NCBI RefSeq assembly: GCF_031202265.1
Contig: NZ_CP100604.1
Span: 5,004,501 to 5,068,500, forward strand
Source: Bradyrhizobium sp. Ash2021
GTDB lineage: Bacteria; Pseudomonadota; Alphaproteobacteria; Rhizobiales; Xanthobacteraceae
Length of the DNA stretch: 64,000 bases
Reading direction: 5' to 3'
Both the position numbers and the translations under genes were made by a program. Below the pieces are notes generated by a model, which worked only from the letters and a program-made list of their open reading frames with translations, did no database searches and was not told the DNA's origin. Numbering within the stretch: position 1 is the stretch's first letter; each line of letters opens with the position of its first letter. Shown here piece after piece: positions 18,230-27,509 of the stretch.

Positions 18230-18802
18230 TCAGCAATGCGTCGATCGTTCCGCCTCTGCCTCCTGCTCCAGCTGCAAGATATGCCTCCGCACGACCTCGA
18301 ACTTCTCTTCGACAACTTCACTGAAGAGCGGATCACTCTGATCCGTCAATCTCGAAGCGATCTCCGCCCAGTCCGCAGGCTCTAGAGCGTTGATGGCGGC
18401 CGGAAAGAAGACTTGCTCTTCCATTGCCATATGGCGCCGCTCCCGCTCGATGAAGTCGCGAATGATGTCGTTGACGGTTTGGCGCAGGAGTTCCCGATCG
18501 GCGAGTACATTCTCGACTGCGTGGGCGACCCTGCGCAAACGTTCGGCGCCCCGCCGGTGATCGGCCGCGAGATCGCCGATCTTCGCGGCCGCGGCGGAAT
18601 CGCGCAGCTTCAGTTTCTCGAATACCCTGTCCTCCAGCGGATGGTGGTAGGCATCGGGATAGACCTGGAAATAAGCAATAACCGCGTGAACTACTTCGTA
18701 GTCCGGGCGTTCTCCCCGCGCGAAGACGTCGAGCTCCCGCTCAAGAACGAGGAGCAACTTTTCGATGTTGCGATGTTCTTGGCGCAAGATTTCAATGACC
18801 AT
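18230..18802 (-). CDS. Hemerythrin HHE-domain protein
   Basis: 190 residues from MVIEILRQEH. Hemerythrin-type iron ligands are visible in order: EHRNIEKL, HHPLEDRVFEKL, DHRRGAERL and ERRHMAMEEQVFFP. The family binds O2, NO or iron with a diiron centre. The neighbouring frame upstream (to 18973) contains no further domain. A possible NO or oxygen role would fit a window rich in respiratory genes, but this is inference. Confidence 0.85.
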   Translation of the reverse strand: MVIEILRQEHRNIEKLLLVLERELDVFARGERPDYEVVHAVIAYFQVYPDAYHHPLEDRVFEKLKLRDSAAAAKIGDLAADHRRGAERLRRVAHAVENVLADRELLRQTVNDIIRDFIERERRHMAMEEQVFFPAAINALEPADWAEIASRLTDQSDPLFSEVVEEKFEVVRRHILQLEQEAEAERSTHC

Positions 18803-19535
18803 TGCGCCCTCCCTGAAGATTGATTTTATGTAATAGTCGCAGATGTAGCGTCGTGAGACATTGCGATAGATCAATAGGATGGGAACAGCACAGGCCTGGC
18901 GGGCGACCGCGGATGATGATATCCGAGGCGCGGACCGATCGAGCCGCAACGAGCCTGCGGATGATCGGCTCAAGCTATCAAGCCGCTATGGAAGGGCTAC
19001 CTAAAATCATCGTTGCGATCACTGACCGGCAACGCCAAGACCGCAGTAGACGTGGTTGCCGAGCGGCGCAGTTTCCTGGAGCTCATCCCGAACCAACCGC
19101 TCGATTCAAATTTGAAGCTTGTCTCAGCGCGAAGCCCCGACGTCGGGAACACGCGATACGACCAGATCACCTGGCAGACGTCGTATCCTCCCCTAAGGTT
19201 CACTTTGCTGTGGTGCATGAGTCCGGAAGTGGCACTTTTCGGACATGGCCGCGATGGCCGACGATGTCCGCTGTCGGGGTACAGCGGAAGTCGTCGCTCG
19301 ATTCGTTTCGATCATCGAGGGGTGGCTCGCTTCCTTGGTCGCAAGTCCGAAAATATTTCTAACGTAGATGATGATTGTCAATGAAGGACCGCTTGTCGCG
19401 CGAAGCGGTCATTGACCTGTGGATCGAAGATCTAGCTGGCTCATGCTGGCTGGACCTAGATCAAGCTTCCTCATGACGGATTGGACCGAGAGTCAAATTC
19501 TCTCAAATAGTTAAGAGGCGGCGTGTGCACGATGT
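18803..19535. other. Intergenic region without a recognisable gene
   Basis: About 730 bases with only short, unconvincing frames. It holds a hairpin GACCGCTT/AAGCGGTC (19387-19410) and fragments with TGTCCGCT-like wording near 19265, reminiscent of degenerate intergenic sequence also seen near 40.87 and 47.12 kb. I see no RNA gene. Confidence 0.4.
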
Positions 19536-19820
19536 GTGCGCCGGGAGATCAAAGAAAATCTAGTGTCAGCCAACGCGAGCAGCCGAATTGAAGGCACTTC
19601 GGTTTTCAGCAATGAGCCGATGTTTTGGGAACTTGTGACCGGGTACGACAAGCCGCCAGTCGCAGAGATCGATCTTATGCCGAGCGCGAAAAGATCAACT
19701 CACGGAATGAGCGGTGATAGAATGTCCGCAGCTGGGCGCAAAGAAAATTTGCCGGCGCGTCGAAGTCAGCTGACGCGCAATAGTTCCCCGACCGGATGGC
19801 TGCAGGAGCACTGGCGATAG
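19536..19820 (+). CDS. Short hypothetical frame, possibly the remnant of a larger gene
   Basis: A 94-codon frame with a GTG start (MRREIKENLVSANASS). I do not recognise a family. Its beginning contains a 34-base stretch that recurs with three changes at 39942-39975, where the same frame reads IKEYLVTANES. This indicates a shared coding origin. The second half is not protein-like in composition, so this may be a decayed gene. Confidence 0.3.
   Translation: MRREIKENLVSANASSRIEGTSVFSNEPMFWELVTGYDKPPVAEIDLMPSAKRSTHGMSGDRMSAAGRKENLPARRSQLTRNSSPTGWLQEHWR
19547..19580 (+). repeat. 34-base dispersed repeat, copy 1
   Basis: Begins GATCAAAGAAAATCTAG and ends CCAACGCGAGC. It matches 39942-39975 at 31 of 34 positions. 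The changes fall so that both copies translate to similar peptides (IKENLVSANAS and IKEYLVTANES). Confidence 0.6.
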
Positions 19821-19824
19821 AGCT

Positions 19825-20499
19825 TCATGCGCCTGTCGGATTGAAAACGGCAACATTTGAGCGGGCGCGAGCGATGCGCACACCCCGTTCCTTCAGGTCG
19901 CGCAAGGCGACATACATCATTGCCGTCATCAGCGCATCGTTGAAAGCGTCGTGCTGGGCGAGGGGCGGGATGCCGAGATCCTTGAGCATCGAAGCGAATG
20001 AGAGATCGACGATCGTATTCGCCGGTGCGTCACCATACTTGCGCTCGTAATACAGCTTGGAAACCTCGATCCGCGGGTTGGGCAGCTCGATCTCGATGTA
20101 GGGAAGGACGTATTTGTCGAGCATAGCGATATCGAAATCGACGTAGTATCCGACCAGCGGACGCCCGCCGATGAAATGAAGCAAGCCTGGCAGCACTTTC
20201 CGGATAAATGGGCTCTGTGCAACATCTGCCTGCCGCAGGCGATGCACCTTGATCCCCTCGGCCCGCATGCCGGCATCGGGGCGAACAGTCGCCTCGAAAC
20301 GCTCGCTGGTCAGTATCCGGTTTCCCCGGATCCTGATCGCGGCAATGGTAACAATGTCATCGGTGCGCACGTTGAGGCCCGTCGTCTCGCAATCAATCGC
20401 GACGACCTCGTCTGCGGGGCCCGGCTTGAACATGAACCGGTACGATTGATCGCCGATCGAGGCTTGATGAAAAAGGCGCTTGATCGCGCGGGGGATCAT
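19825..20499 (-). CDS. 3'-5' exonuclease, DNA polymerase III epsilon-like (DEDD family)
   Basis: 224 residues from MIPRAIKRLF. The exonuclease motifs are visible: ExoI AIDCETTGLN, ExoII VGYYVDFDIAML and ExoIII QHDAFNDALMT, giving the D-E-D-D metal ligands with a final H-x4-D. It begins one base after the stop of the DUF294 gene on the same strand. Such an exonuclease often accompanies CBS/nucleotidyltransferase proteins beside acetate transporters, which suggests a nucleotide-signalling rather than replicative role (inference). Confidence 0.85.
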   Translation of the reverse strand: MIPRAIKRLFHQASIGDQSYRFMFKPGPADEVVAIDCETTGLNVRTDDIVTIAAIRIRGNRILTSERFEATVRPDAGMRAEGIKVHRLRQADVAQSPFIRKVLPGLLHFIGGRPLVGYYVDFDIAMLDKYVLPYIEIELPNPRIEVSKLYYERKYGDAPANTIVDLSFASMLKDLGIPPLAQHDAFNDALMTAMMYVALRDLKERGVRIARARSNVAVFNPTGA

Positions 20500-20500
20500 G

Positions 20501-22303
20501 TCAAAACATGCCAAGATTGAAGTGATGGCGAATGATGCCGCGGAATTGTTTGACCACCTGAAAGGCGTCACGCAATAGATCGCGTTCTATGCTTGAAAGC
20601 AATGACGGTCGCACGAGCGTTCCCGAGGTGCCCGCCGATGCAGCCAGCTGTCCATCAAGCCTCAGCGTCAGCAGGAAGCGAAAGGTCTGGCTCAACTCGC
20701 GGGCGAAGTCGGCTTGCAGGACACCGATTTCGCACAGCCGCGCGACGCGCTTGTCGGTCGCCGTTTCCAGCAGGCCATGCTCGATCGCGAGACTGCGGAC
20801 GCCGTGAACGATCGGAAAGAGGCCACCCTTCTTGAGGTCGAGCGAATCGCCCTTGCCCTCGGACGTGACCAGGTTGTTGAACAGCCCGATCGGTGTCGCG
20901 AAGGCGTCCGCAGCACGCGCGAAATGAGCCAGGTAAGCCTGCTCGCCGCGGATCAGATCGATCAATGCGGCCTTGGCCGTTGTCAGCAACTGCGTGTCGC
21001 CGGCGACAGCGCGTGCATCGTAGAAGATGGCCACGTTCATATGGGCTGTTTCGTCAGGCAATGCCACCCAGCGGCGGAAATCCGCGAGATAGTCCGAAAG
21101 CGGCTTTGACCAAACCGGATTGCGCACCATGACGTTGCCGGGGCAGGGCGGAAAGCCGAAATCTGCCAGCGCGCCAGAGAAATCGGTCCTGAACGCAGCG
21201 AGCGCCGCCGTGTCGGCAGGGCCTGCGAGGATAAGTCCGTTGTCCTGATCGGTGCGCACGGTCTGTTCACCGCGGCCTTCGCTGCCCATGACGACCAGGC
21301 AGCTACCGGTCCGGATTTCGTCGGGTGCGATCATATCGAAAAGCCGGGAGAACAGGCGCCCATTGAGGTCGGAGACGACTTCTCCGATCACCTCGACCTT
21401 GACGCCTTGGCGGCGCAGGGTGCGCACTTGCGCCGCGGTTTCTCGCGCGGCGATCACCAGGTCATCCTTGCTCGAGGCGCGATCGATACGGCCGGCGACG
21501 ACCTGGGCGCTGCCGGCGAGGAAGCCGAGCAGGTCGATATCTTCCAGGATGCCGACATAATGCTCGCCGTCATGCACCGCCACGCGTCGCTTGTTTCTTT
21601 TCGTCATCAGCAGTAAGGCGGACGACACGAAATCATCCGGCCGCAGTGTCACGACGTCAAAATGCGCGAGTTCCCGCACGGGTGTTTCAATCGCCTGGCG
21701 CCGCAGCACCACGGCCTTGGACAGGTTCATGCCGGTGATGATGCCGATGCGCTCGCCGTCGCGAACGAACAGCGCGTTGCTGCCGATCTCGCGCATCAAA
21801 TGGCCGGCGGCTTCGATGGTGTCGCTCGCGTCGATGAACGCAGGGGGGTGCAGGAACAGCTCGGCGACCCGAGCGCGCATCAGCGAGCCGTAGCGCCGCT
21901 CCTCTTCGTCGCGGGCGAGTTCATCCAGTTTGTGAGATATCTCGCGGTAGAAGAACGAGGCAAACCGGTGATTGCTCTGGATCATGCCGAGCGTCACGTT
22001 CTTGGGAGCGACGTAGCACAGCGTCTCTTCACGGGCCACGAATGCGTGACCACTCTTGCCGTGGACGAGGGCGCGGCTGTCGAAGGTGTCCTTGGGACCG
22101 AGCAACGCCAGCAGATCGCTGCCGTCGCGCTCCTCGATCGTGCCCTTGATGACGACGAACAGGGCGTTGGCTGGCGCATTCTGAGCGATGATGGTTTCGC
22201 CTGGGCGGAAGTAGTCGATATCCAGCGCGGCACGCAGTGTCTCAACCTCTTGCGACGTCAGGCGGTCGAAGGGTGGATTGGTGGCATCGAAGGAGTTGGG
22301 CAT
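20501..22303 (-). CDS. cNMP-binding / CBS / DUF294 putative nucleotidyltransferase
   Basis: A 600-residue signalling-type protein. Order of domains: a cyclic-nucleotide-binding roll (about 15-130), two CBS repeats (about 155-270), a DUF294 nucleotidyltransferase-like domain with GSEGRGEQTVRTDQDNGLI (the GS and DxD-like residues, about 340-360), and a DUF294 C-terminal helical domain. The architecture resembles GlnD-like uridylyltransferases; the substrate is unknown. It lies between actP and an exonuclease gene on the same strand, an arrangement that suggests control of acetate uptake. Confidence 0.88.
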   Translation of the reverse strand: MPNSFDATNPPFDRLTSQEVETLRAALDIDYFRPGETIIAQNAPANALFVVIKGTIEERDGSDLLALLGPKDTFDSRALVHGKSGHAFVAREETLCYVAPKNVTLGMIQSNHRFASFFYREISHKLDELARDEEERRYGSLMRARVAELFLHPPAFIDASDTIEAAGHLMREIGSNALFVRDGERIGIITGMNLSKAVVLRRQAIETPVRELAHFDVVTLRPDDFVSSALLLMTKRNKRRVAVHDGEHYVGILEDIDLLGFLAGSAQVVAGRIDRASSKDDLVIAARETAAQVRTLRRQGVKVEVIGEVVSDLNGRLFSRLFDMIAPDEIRTGSCLVVMGSEGRGEQTVRTDQDNGLILAGPADTAALAAFRTDFSGALADFGFPPCPGNVMVRNPVWSKPLSDYLADFRRWVALPDETAHMNVAIFYDARAVAGDTQLLTTAKAALIDLIRGEQAYLAHFARAADAFATPIGLFNNLVTSEGKGDSLDLKKGGLFPIVHGVRSLAIEHGLLETATDKRVARLCEIGVLQADFARELSQTFRFLLTLRLDGQLAASAGTSGTLVRPSLLSSIERDLLRDAFQVVKQFRGIIRHHFNLGMF

Positions 22304-22463
22304 CTGTATTCCCCGACCGGGCGCTGGCGAGCTTAGGATTACACAGCGCCAGCCAAATGATTCAACCGGGCGGATACTCGGCCTGCCAAGTTAGGTTGGC
22401 CTTCGCGTACCTGAACCGAAGTTCGCCGGGAACCCGGGCATGGACGGTTCTCGATGCCCGGCT

Positions 22464-24158
22464 TCAGTGCGTGGTGGCGCCTGATGCGCCGATGCCGGTC
22501 TGGCAGCGCACAAATTGTGCATCGAAGCCTTCGCGGTCGGCCTTGGCCCGCGCGCTGCGATCCAGAATTGAAAACAGCCAGATGCCGGCGAACGCGATCG
22601 CGATCGAGAACAGTGCCGGGTTGTCGAGCGCGATCGGTGCCGACCCCTTGGGGTTGCCGAGCGTCGCTTCCCATACGGCTGGCGACAGGACGACGCCGAC
22701 GACGGCGCTGATCAGTCCGAGGAAGCCGCCGATCAATGCGCCCCGCGTGGTCAGCCCCTTCCAGAAGATCGAAGTCACCAGTACCGGGAAGTTGCATGAC
22801 GCTGCAATGGCAAATGCAAGTCCGACCATGAAGGCGACGTTCTGGTTCTCGAATATGATGCCCAGAATGATCGCGAGCACGCCCAGGAACAGGGTCGCGA
22901 TCTTCGAGACGCGGATTTCGTCTTGCTCGTTGGCCTTTCCGTCCTTGATCACCATAGCGTAGAGGTCATGGCTGATCGATGAGGCGCCGGCAAGCGCCAA
23001 GCCCGATACCACCGCGAGGATGGTGGCGAAGGCCACGGCAGAGATGAAGCCGAGGAACACGTTGCCTCCGACCGCCTTGGCGAGATGGATCGCTGCCATG
23101 TTGGAGCCGCCCTTGATCGCCGCGATTCCGCTTTTCGTCTTCTCCAGAATGCTCGCGTCAAGGAACGCTGCATCGGTCGAGACCAGCACAATGGCGCCGA
23201 ACCCGATGATGAAGGTTAGGATGTAGAAGTAGCCAATGAAGCCGGTCGCATAGAACACCGACTTGCGGGCGGCTTGAGCGTCCTTCACTGTGAAGAAACG
23301 CATCAGGATATGCGGCAGTCCGGCCGTGCCGAACATTAGCGCCAATCCGAGCGAGATCGCCGACAGAGGGTTGGAGATCAAGCTGCCCGGCTCCATGATT
23401 GCGAGCTTCTTGGGGTGCACCTGCGTTGCCGTGGCAAACAGGGCTTCCGGGCTGAAGCCGAATTTGTACAACACCGCGCCGGCCATAAACGTGGCGCCCA
23501 TCAACAGCAATACTGCCTTGATGATCTGCACCCAGGTCGTTGCCTTCATGCCGCCGAAGGTCACGTAAACCATCATCAAGCCGCCGACCAGGACGACCGC
23601 GATCCAATAGTCGAGACCGAACAGCAGCTGAATGAGCTTCCCGGCGCCGACCATCTGCGCGATCAGGTAGAAGGCGACGGTGACCAGTGAGCCGCAAGCA
23701 GCGAGAATGCGGATCTCGGTTTGCCCGAGCCGGAACGAGGTGACGTCGGCAAAGGTGAACTTGCCGAGATTGCGTAGCTGCTCGGCGATCAGGAAGGTGA
23801 CAATCGGCCAGCCGACCAGCCATCCCACCGAGTAGATCAGGCCATCATAGCCGGAAGTGTAAACCAGGCCCGAGATGCCCAGGAAAGAGGCTGCCGACAT
23901 GTAGTCCCCGGCGATCGCGAGGCCGTTCTGGAAACCGGTGATGCCGCCGCCGGCGGAATAGAAATCCGCGGCCGAAGCGGTCTGTTTCGCCGCCCAATAT
24001 GTAATGCCGAGGGTGAGGCTGACAAAGGCGATGAACATGCCAATGGCGACCCAGTTGATCGCCTGCTTTGTGCCACCGTCGATGGTGCCGGCAGCAAGTG
24101 CGAGTGTGGGCAGGCTGGCAAGGATCGCTGTCGCGAGGACGCAGGGTAAATTTTTCAC
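22464..24158 (-). CDS. actP: Cation/acetate symporter
   Basis: 564 residues with a signal-like N-terminus ending ALAAG and about 13 transmembrane segments of the sodium:solute symporter family. ActP-type wording includes [28 protein letters not shown] and [16 protein letters not shown]. It should import acetate and similar short carboxylates. It starts 2 bases after the DUF485 gene, the classic yjcH-actP pair. A perfect FNR box lies upstream of the pair. Confidence 0.95.
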   Translation of the reverse strand: MKNLPCVLATAILASLPTLALAAGTIDGGTKQAINWVAIGMFIAFVSLTLGITYWAAKQTASAADFYSAGGGITGFQNGLAIAGDYMSAASFLGISGLVYTSGYDGLIYSVGWLVGWPIVTFLIAEQLRNLGKFTFADVTSFRLGQTEIRILAACGSLVTVAFYLIAQMVGAGKLIQLLFGLDYWIAVVLVGGLMMVYVTFGGMKATTWVQIIKAVLLLMGATFMAGAVLYKFGFSPEALFATATQVHPKKLAIMEPGSLISNPLSAISLGLALMFGTAGLPHILMRFFTVKDAQAARKSVFYATGFIGYFYILTFIIGFGAIVLVSTDAAFLDASILEKTKSGIAAIKGGSNMAAIHLAKAVGGNVFLGFISAVAFATILAVVSGLALAGASSISHDLYAMVIKDGKANEQDEIRVSKIATLFLGVLAIILGIIFENQNVAFMVGLAFAIAASCNFPVLVTSIFWKGLTTRGALIGGFLGLISAVVGVVLSPAVWEATLGNPKGSAPIALDNPALFSIAIAFAGIWLFSILDRSARAKADREGFDAQFVRCQTGIGASGATTH

Positions 24159-24160
24159 GG

Positions 24161-24463
24161 CTACGACCTCTCGACAATTCGACGGATCAGGGTGTCATAT
24201 TTGGAATTGGCCTTACTCACATAGATGCCGGTGAGCACGAACGCCGAGACAATAACGAACAGGCCGATCGGAATGCCGATGGTCGTTACACCTGTCCCCA
24301 GCGGGATGCCGAGGAATTTGGGCGCATACGCGACCAGCAGAATGAAGCCGAAATAGATGACGAGCATAATCAGCGACAGCGTCCATCCGAAGGACGAACG
24401 TCGCCGCACCAACTCCTTGTAGTCGGGATCCCGCTGGATCGCTTCGTGGCTTTCCGCATCCAT
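24161..24463 (-). CDS. DUF485 (YjcH-like) membrane protein, partner of ActP
   Basis: 100 residues with two transmembrane helices (about 28-50 and 62-84) and the family wording [17 protein letters not shown] and [16 protein letters not shown]. YjcH-type proteins are encoded with acetate permease ActP; their exact role is not settled. The gene is first in the operon, about 180 bases downstream of an FNR box. Confidence 0.88.
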   Translation of the reverse strand: MDAESHEAIQRDPDYKELVRRRSSFGWTLSLIMLVIYFGFILLVAYAPKFLGIPLGTGVTTIGIPIGLFVIVSAFVLTGIYVSKANSKYDTLIRRIVERS

Positions 24464-24641
24464 CCTGTTCCTCCCGGGAAATCGCAGACAAGCTCACCGA
24501 CAAAGTAGTCGCGCAAGTTAACCGGCGCGGCACGCGAAAGGCGGGCTGCGGACTCGTGGCCATAACGCTTCAAGTAAAACGGAAATGCAGGCTGCTTTCC
24601 GCCAGCTTAAAACATCCTATGACGATGCTTCGAGGGGGCTG

Positions 24642-24655
24642 TTGATGTAGATCAA
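24642..24655. promoter_or_regulatory. FNR/FixK box, perfect palindrome, upstream of the actP operon
   Basis: TTGATGTAGATCAA fits TTGAT-N4-ATCAA exactly. It stands 178 bases before the DUF485 start on the minus strand and beyond the 3' end of the cytochrome at 24741, so the actP operon is the only sensible target. Confidence 0.7.
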
Positions 24656-24740
24656 ATCGACGGATGACCGCAGGCGGCGCATGAAGTCTATGGAGGCGCG
24701 AGACCGCCTGCTGCGGTCGTCAACAGCGAGTTCACGTGGC

Positions 24741-25118
24741 TTATTTCAAGGTTGTCAAATAGGCGATGACGTCGGCGCGATCCCTGAAGTCCGGCAATCC
24801 CTTGAAGAACATTTTCGCGCCGTGAACGTCCCCGCGCGGATCCGCAAGATAGGCATCCAGGTTGGACGCGGACCACGTGCTCTTGTTTGCTTTCATGGCT
24901 TCCGAATAAGTGTAATCCGGCACACTGGCCGGGACGCGCCCCACGACGTTCCAAAGGCTCGGTCCGACCTTGTTTACTCCGATTTCCACGGAGTGGCAGT
25001 TTTGGCAGGTGTGCTGAAAGATGGCCCTTCCGGAGACCGGATCACCGTTGGACTCCGCGGCAAACGCGGTGACGGAGCATGTCATCAGCGATACAAATAG
25101 AACTACGCGACCGATCAT
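24741..25118 (-). CDS. Class I cytochrome c (c2/c550-like), exported
   Basis: 125 residues with a signal peptide ending AFAAES, heme motif CQNCH, and the class I wording VGPSLWNVVGRVP, YTYSEAMK and GAKMFFKGL with the Met ligand. It is a soluble periplasmic electron carrier. It is similar in layout to the cytochrome at 39370. Monocistronic by its surroundings; possible acceptor for the PQQ dehydrogenase or donor to cbb3 oxidase. Confidence 0.9.
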   Translation of the reverse strand: MIGRVVLFVSLMTCSVTAFAAESNGDPVSGRAIFQHTCQNCHSVEIGVNKVGPSLWNVVGRVPASVPDYTYSEAMKANKSTWSASNLDAYLADPRGDVHGAKMFFKGLPDFRDRADVIAYLTTLK

Positions 25119-25772
25119 GAGAGTATCCCTTTCGTCAATTTCGTTGGCTGGCTCGACGCAATCTGAACCAGCGATCGGTCTCTCGATCCGCCGCCACCGT
25201 CCAGATGGGTTGTTCTGGAGGGTGGCGGCGAAAACGAGTCATGCTTTGCGTGACGCGCACGCGTACATGTTGATTTCCATCCCTACGGCGACTTCAACGA
25301 TTTTCGGAGCGTTCCAGGTCATGTTTCCTCATTTCAAGTTGGGGACGTTGACAGGTGTGTTTTCCCACCACTGCATGTTTCGCGTGGTGGGTGCATTTAA
25401 GCACGCGCGTCCGGTTAGGGAACTGCGATCAAGGTAGTAGGCCGGAGCGGCGCCTCTGGCGTGCGGCGGAGCCGATCGGTCCACGGTCAAATCGATCTCC
25501 AAGCAGCACGCATCTCCAGGTAGATTCATCGTTTGTCGGGCGAACGACCGGTGGTCGAACAGAACTCATGCGGCGGCGCACAAAGTTCGATTGGCGCAGC
25601 GGAGTCATGAGAGCAAGTCGCTATTCGCATGAACTACTACCTTCCGCCTATACGTGCGCGACGGCGTTGCTGGCACTTTCTTCGCGATGGGCGAAACAAC
25701 GCCGCATCGATATTTCCGCGTAACCAGCCCTGAATTTGCGAACGCGGTAACAAGAATTTCCGGAGGACACAG
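25119..25772. other. Long upstream region of the PQQ dehydrogenase gene
   Basis: About 650 bases without a convincing gene. It contains a hairpin with 8-base arms CCCACCAC/GTGGTGGG (25364-25391, 12-base loop). A GGAGG Shine-Dalgarno precedes the dehydrogenase ATG. Promoter elements could not be fixed by eye. Confidence 0.4.
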
Positions 25773-27488
25773 ATGGGACTCAGAAGCAGGAGTATCTTTG
25801 CTGGCGTTTCGATCGCTGCCTTTGCGATGGTTGCCGCAAGCAGCGTCCAAGCCAACGATTCGGTTGTGAAGGCTGTATCGGACCCCAACGGCTGGGCGGT
25901 CGCTGGGCACGATTACGGCAACACGCGCTTTAGCCCGCTCAAGCAAATCACTGCGGAGAACGTTGGCAAGCTTCAATTGGCTTACTCGTTGTCGCTGGCC
26001 TCGCTTCGTTCCAACGAATCGTCTCCGGTCGTGATCGGGGACACGTTGTACGTCACGACGTCGTGGGGACCGAAATATGTTTACGCCATAAATGCCGTGA
26101 CCGGCGCGCAGAAATGGACCTATCAGCCGGATATACCGGATGACGTGCTGCAGTATGCCTGCTGCGACGTCAACAACCGGGGCGTCGCCTATGCCGACGG
26201 CAAGATCTTCATCGGCCGGCTCGATGGCAAGCTCACGGCGCTCGATGCCGCCAGCGGCAAGGAGCTTTGGACGTCGGCTGTCGTCAACTACAAGCAGGGT
26301 TCTGTTATCACCTCTCCGCCGCTCGTCGTTCGCGACAAGATCATCACCGGCTTCGGCGGTGGCGAATATGGTGTCCGGGGCGCGCTTCTGGCGTTCGATC
26401 TGAACAATGGCAAACTGCTCTGGCAGACCTACACCGTTCCGGGGCCAGGTGAGCCCGGCAGCGACACGTGGAAGGGCGATACCGGCCTTCACGGCGGCGG
26501 AGCGGCGTGGTTGGTCGGCTCCTATGATGCGAAGACTGACACGGTGTACTGGGGAACCAGTAATCCGGGGCCCTGGAATACCGGCGTCCGCTCGACCGGG
26601 GACGGCAATTTCGGCAAGCTGACCAACCTCTATACTGCATCGACCCTCGCGATCGACCCGAACACCGGCAAGATCAAGTGGCACATCCAGGGCACGCCGG
26701 CCGATGCCTGGGACTACGACGGCGTCAACGAATTGCTGCTGACCGACCTGAAGATCGGCGGAGCCAACACGCCAGTCTTGATGAAGGCTGATCGTAACGG
26801 CTTCTTCTTCGTCGCCAACCGGGAAACCGGCAAGATGATCTCGGCCGAAAAATACGTCTACGCGAACTGGGCGAAGAAATTCGACATCGGCACCATGCGT
26901 GCCGAGGAAGATCCCGACAAGCGTCCGGGGCCGGGCCATCCTGCCAAGGATATCTGCCCGAACCTGATCGGTGGCAAAAACTGGCAGCCGATGTCGTTCA
27001 ATCCGCAGACAGGCCTCGTCTACATTCCGGCCAACAATGTTTGCATGGATTGGTCGGTGAGCGATGTCAGCTACAAGCGCGGGGTGTTCTATCTCGGCGC
27101 TGAATTCCCGACCAAGGAAGGGCCCGGCGGTTTCCTCGGAGAATTGGTCGCCTGGGATCCGGTCGCCAACAAGAAGGTCTGGGGCATCAAGGAAGACCTG
27201 CCATTCAATGGCGGAACGCTGAGCACCGGCGGCAATCTGGTGTTCTCCGGCAATCTACACGGTGATTTCCGCGCCATTGATGCGAAGACCGGCAAGGTGC
27301 TGTGGAGCAAGAACCTTGGAAGCGGAATCGGTGCGGGCCCTGTGACCTACTCGGTGGGCGGCAAGCAGTATGTCGCCATCGTCGTCGGACGCACGGCCGC
27401 CCTTCCAGCCTTCCTTGGTGAGATCGGCAAGAAGATGGTGGCAGCTGCGCCCGAAGGCGGCGCCCTGTTTGTGTTTGCTCTGCAATAA
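25773..27488 (+). CDS. PQQ-dependent alcohol dehydrogenase with lanthanide-type active site (XoxF/ExaF/PedH-like)
   Basis: 571 residues with a signal peptide ending SVQAND and an eight-bladed propeller rich in GxxxW-type motifs. The vicinal disulfide is C130-C131 (YACCDVNNRG). The catalytic Asp is D314 in ADAWDYDG, and D316 two residues on is the extra Asp that marks lanthanide-dependent members; calcium MxaF enzymes have Ala there. E in GGGEYG and N in TSNPGPWN are the likely other metal ligands. It would oxidise a primary alcohol in the periplasm. The substrate (methanol, ethanol or other) is not determined by sequence. Followed by a MxaJ/XoxJ-cytochrome gene. Confidence 0.9.
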   Translation: MGLRSRSIFAGVSIAAFAMVAASSVQANDSVVKAVSDPNGWAVAGHDYGNTRFSPLKQITAENVGKLQLAYSLSLASLRSNESSPVVIGDTLYVTTSWGPKYVYAINAVTGAQKWTYQPDIPDDVLQYACCDVNNRGVAYADGKIFIGRLDGKLTALDAASGKELWTSAVVNYKQGSVITSPPLVVRDKIITGFGGGEYGVRGALLAFDLNNGKLLWQTYTVPGPGEPGSDTWKGDTGLHGGGAAWLVGSYDAKTDTVYWGTSNPGPWNTGVRSTGDGNFGKLTNLYTASTLAIDPNTGKIKWHIQGTPADAWDYDGVNELLLTDLKIGGANTPVLMKADRNGFFFVANRETGKMISAEKYVYANWAKKFDIGTMRAEEDPDKRPGPGHPAKDICPNLIGGKNWQPMSFNPQTGLVYIPANNVCMDWSVSDVSYKRGVFYLGAEFPTKEGPGGFLGELVAWDPVANKKVWGIKEDLPFNGGTLSTGGNLVFSGNLHGDFRAIDAKTGKVLWSKNLGSGIGAGPVTYSVGGKQYVAIVVGRTAALPAFLGEIGKKMVAAAPEGGALFVFALQ

Positions 27489-27509
27489 GACAAATGGGTG
27501 GAGGAAGCA

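Noticed and set aside
25364..25391. Hairpin as part of a CRISPR array or riboswitch
   Set aside because: A single inverted repeat without further copies or conserved riboswitch core.
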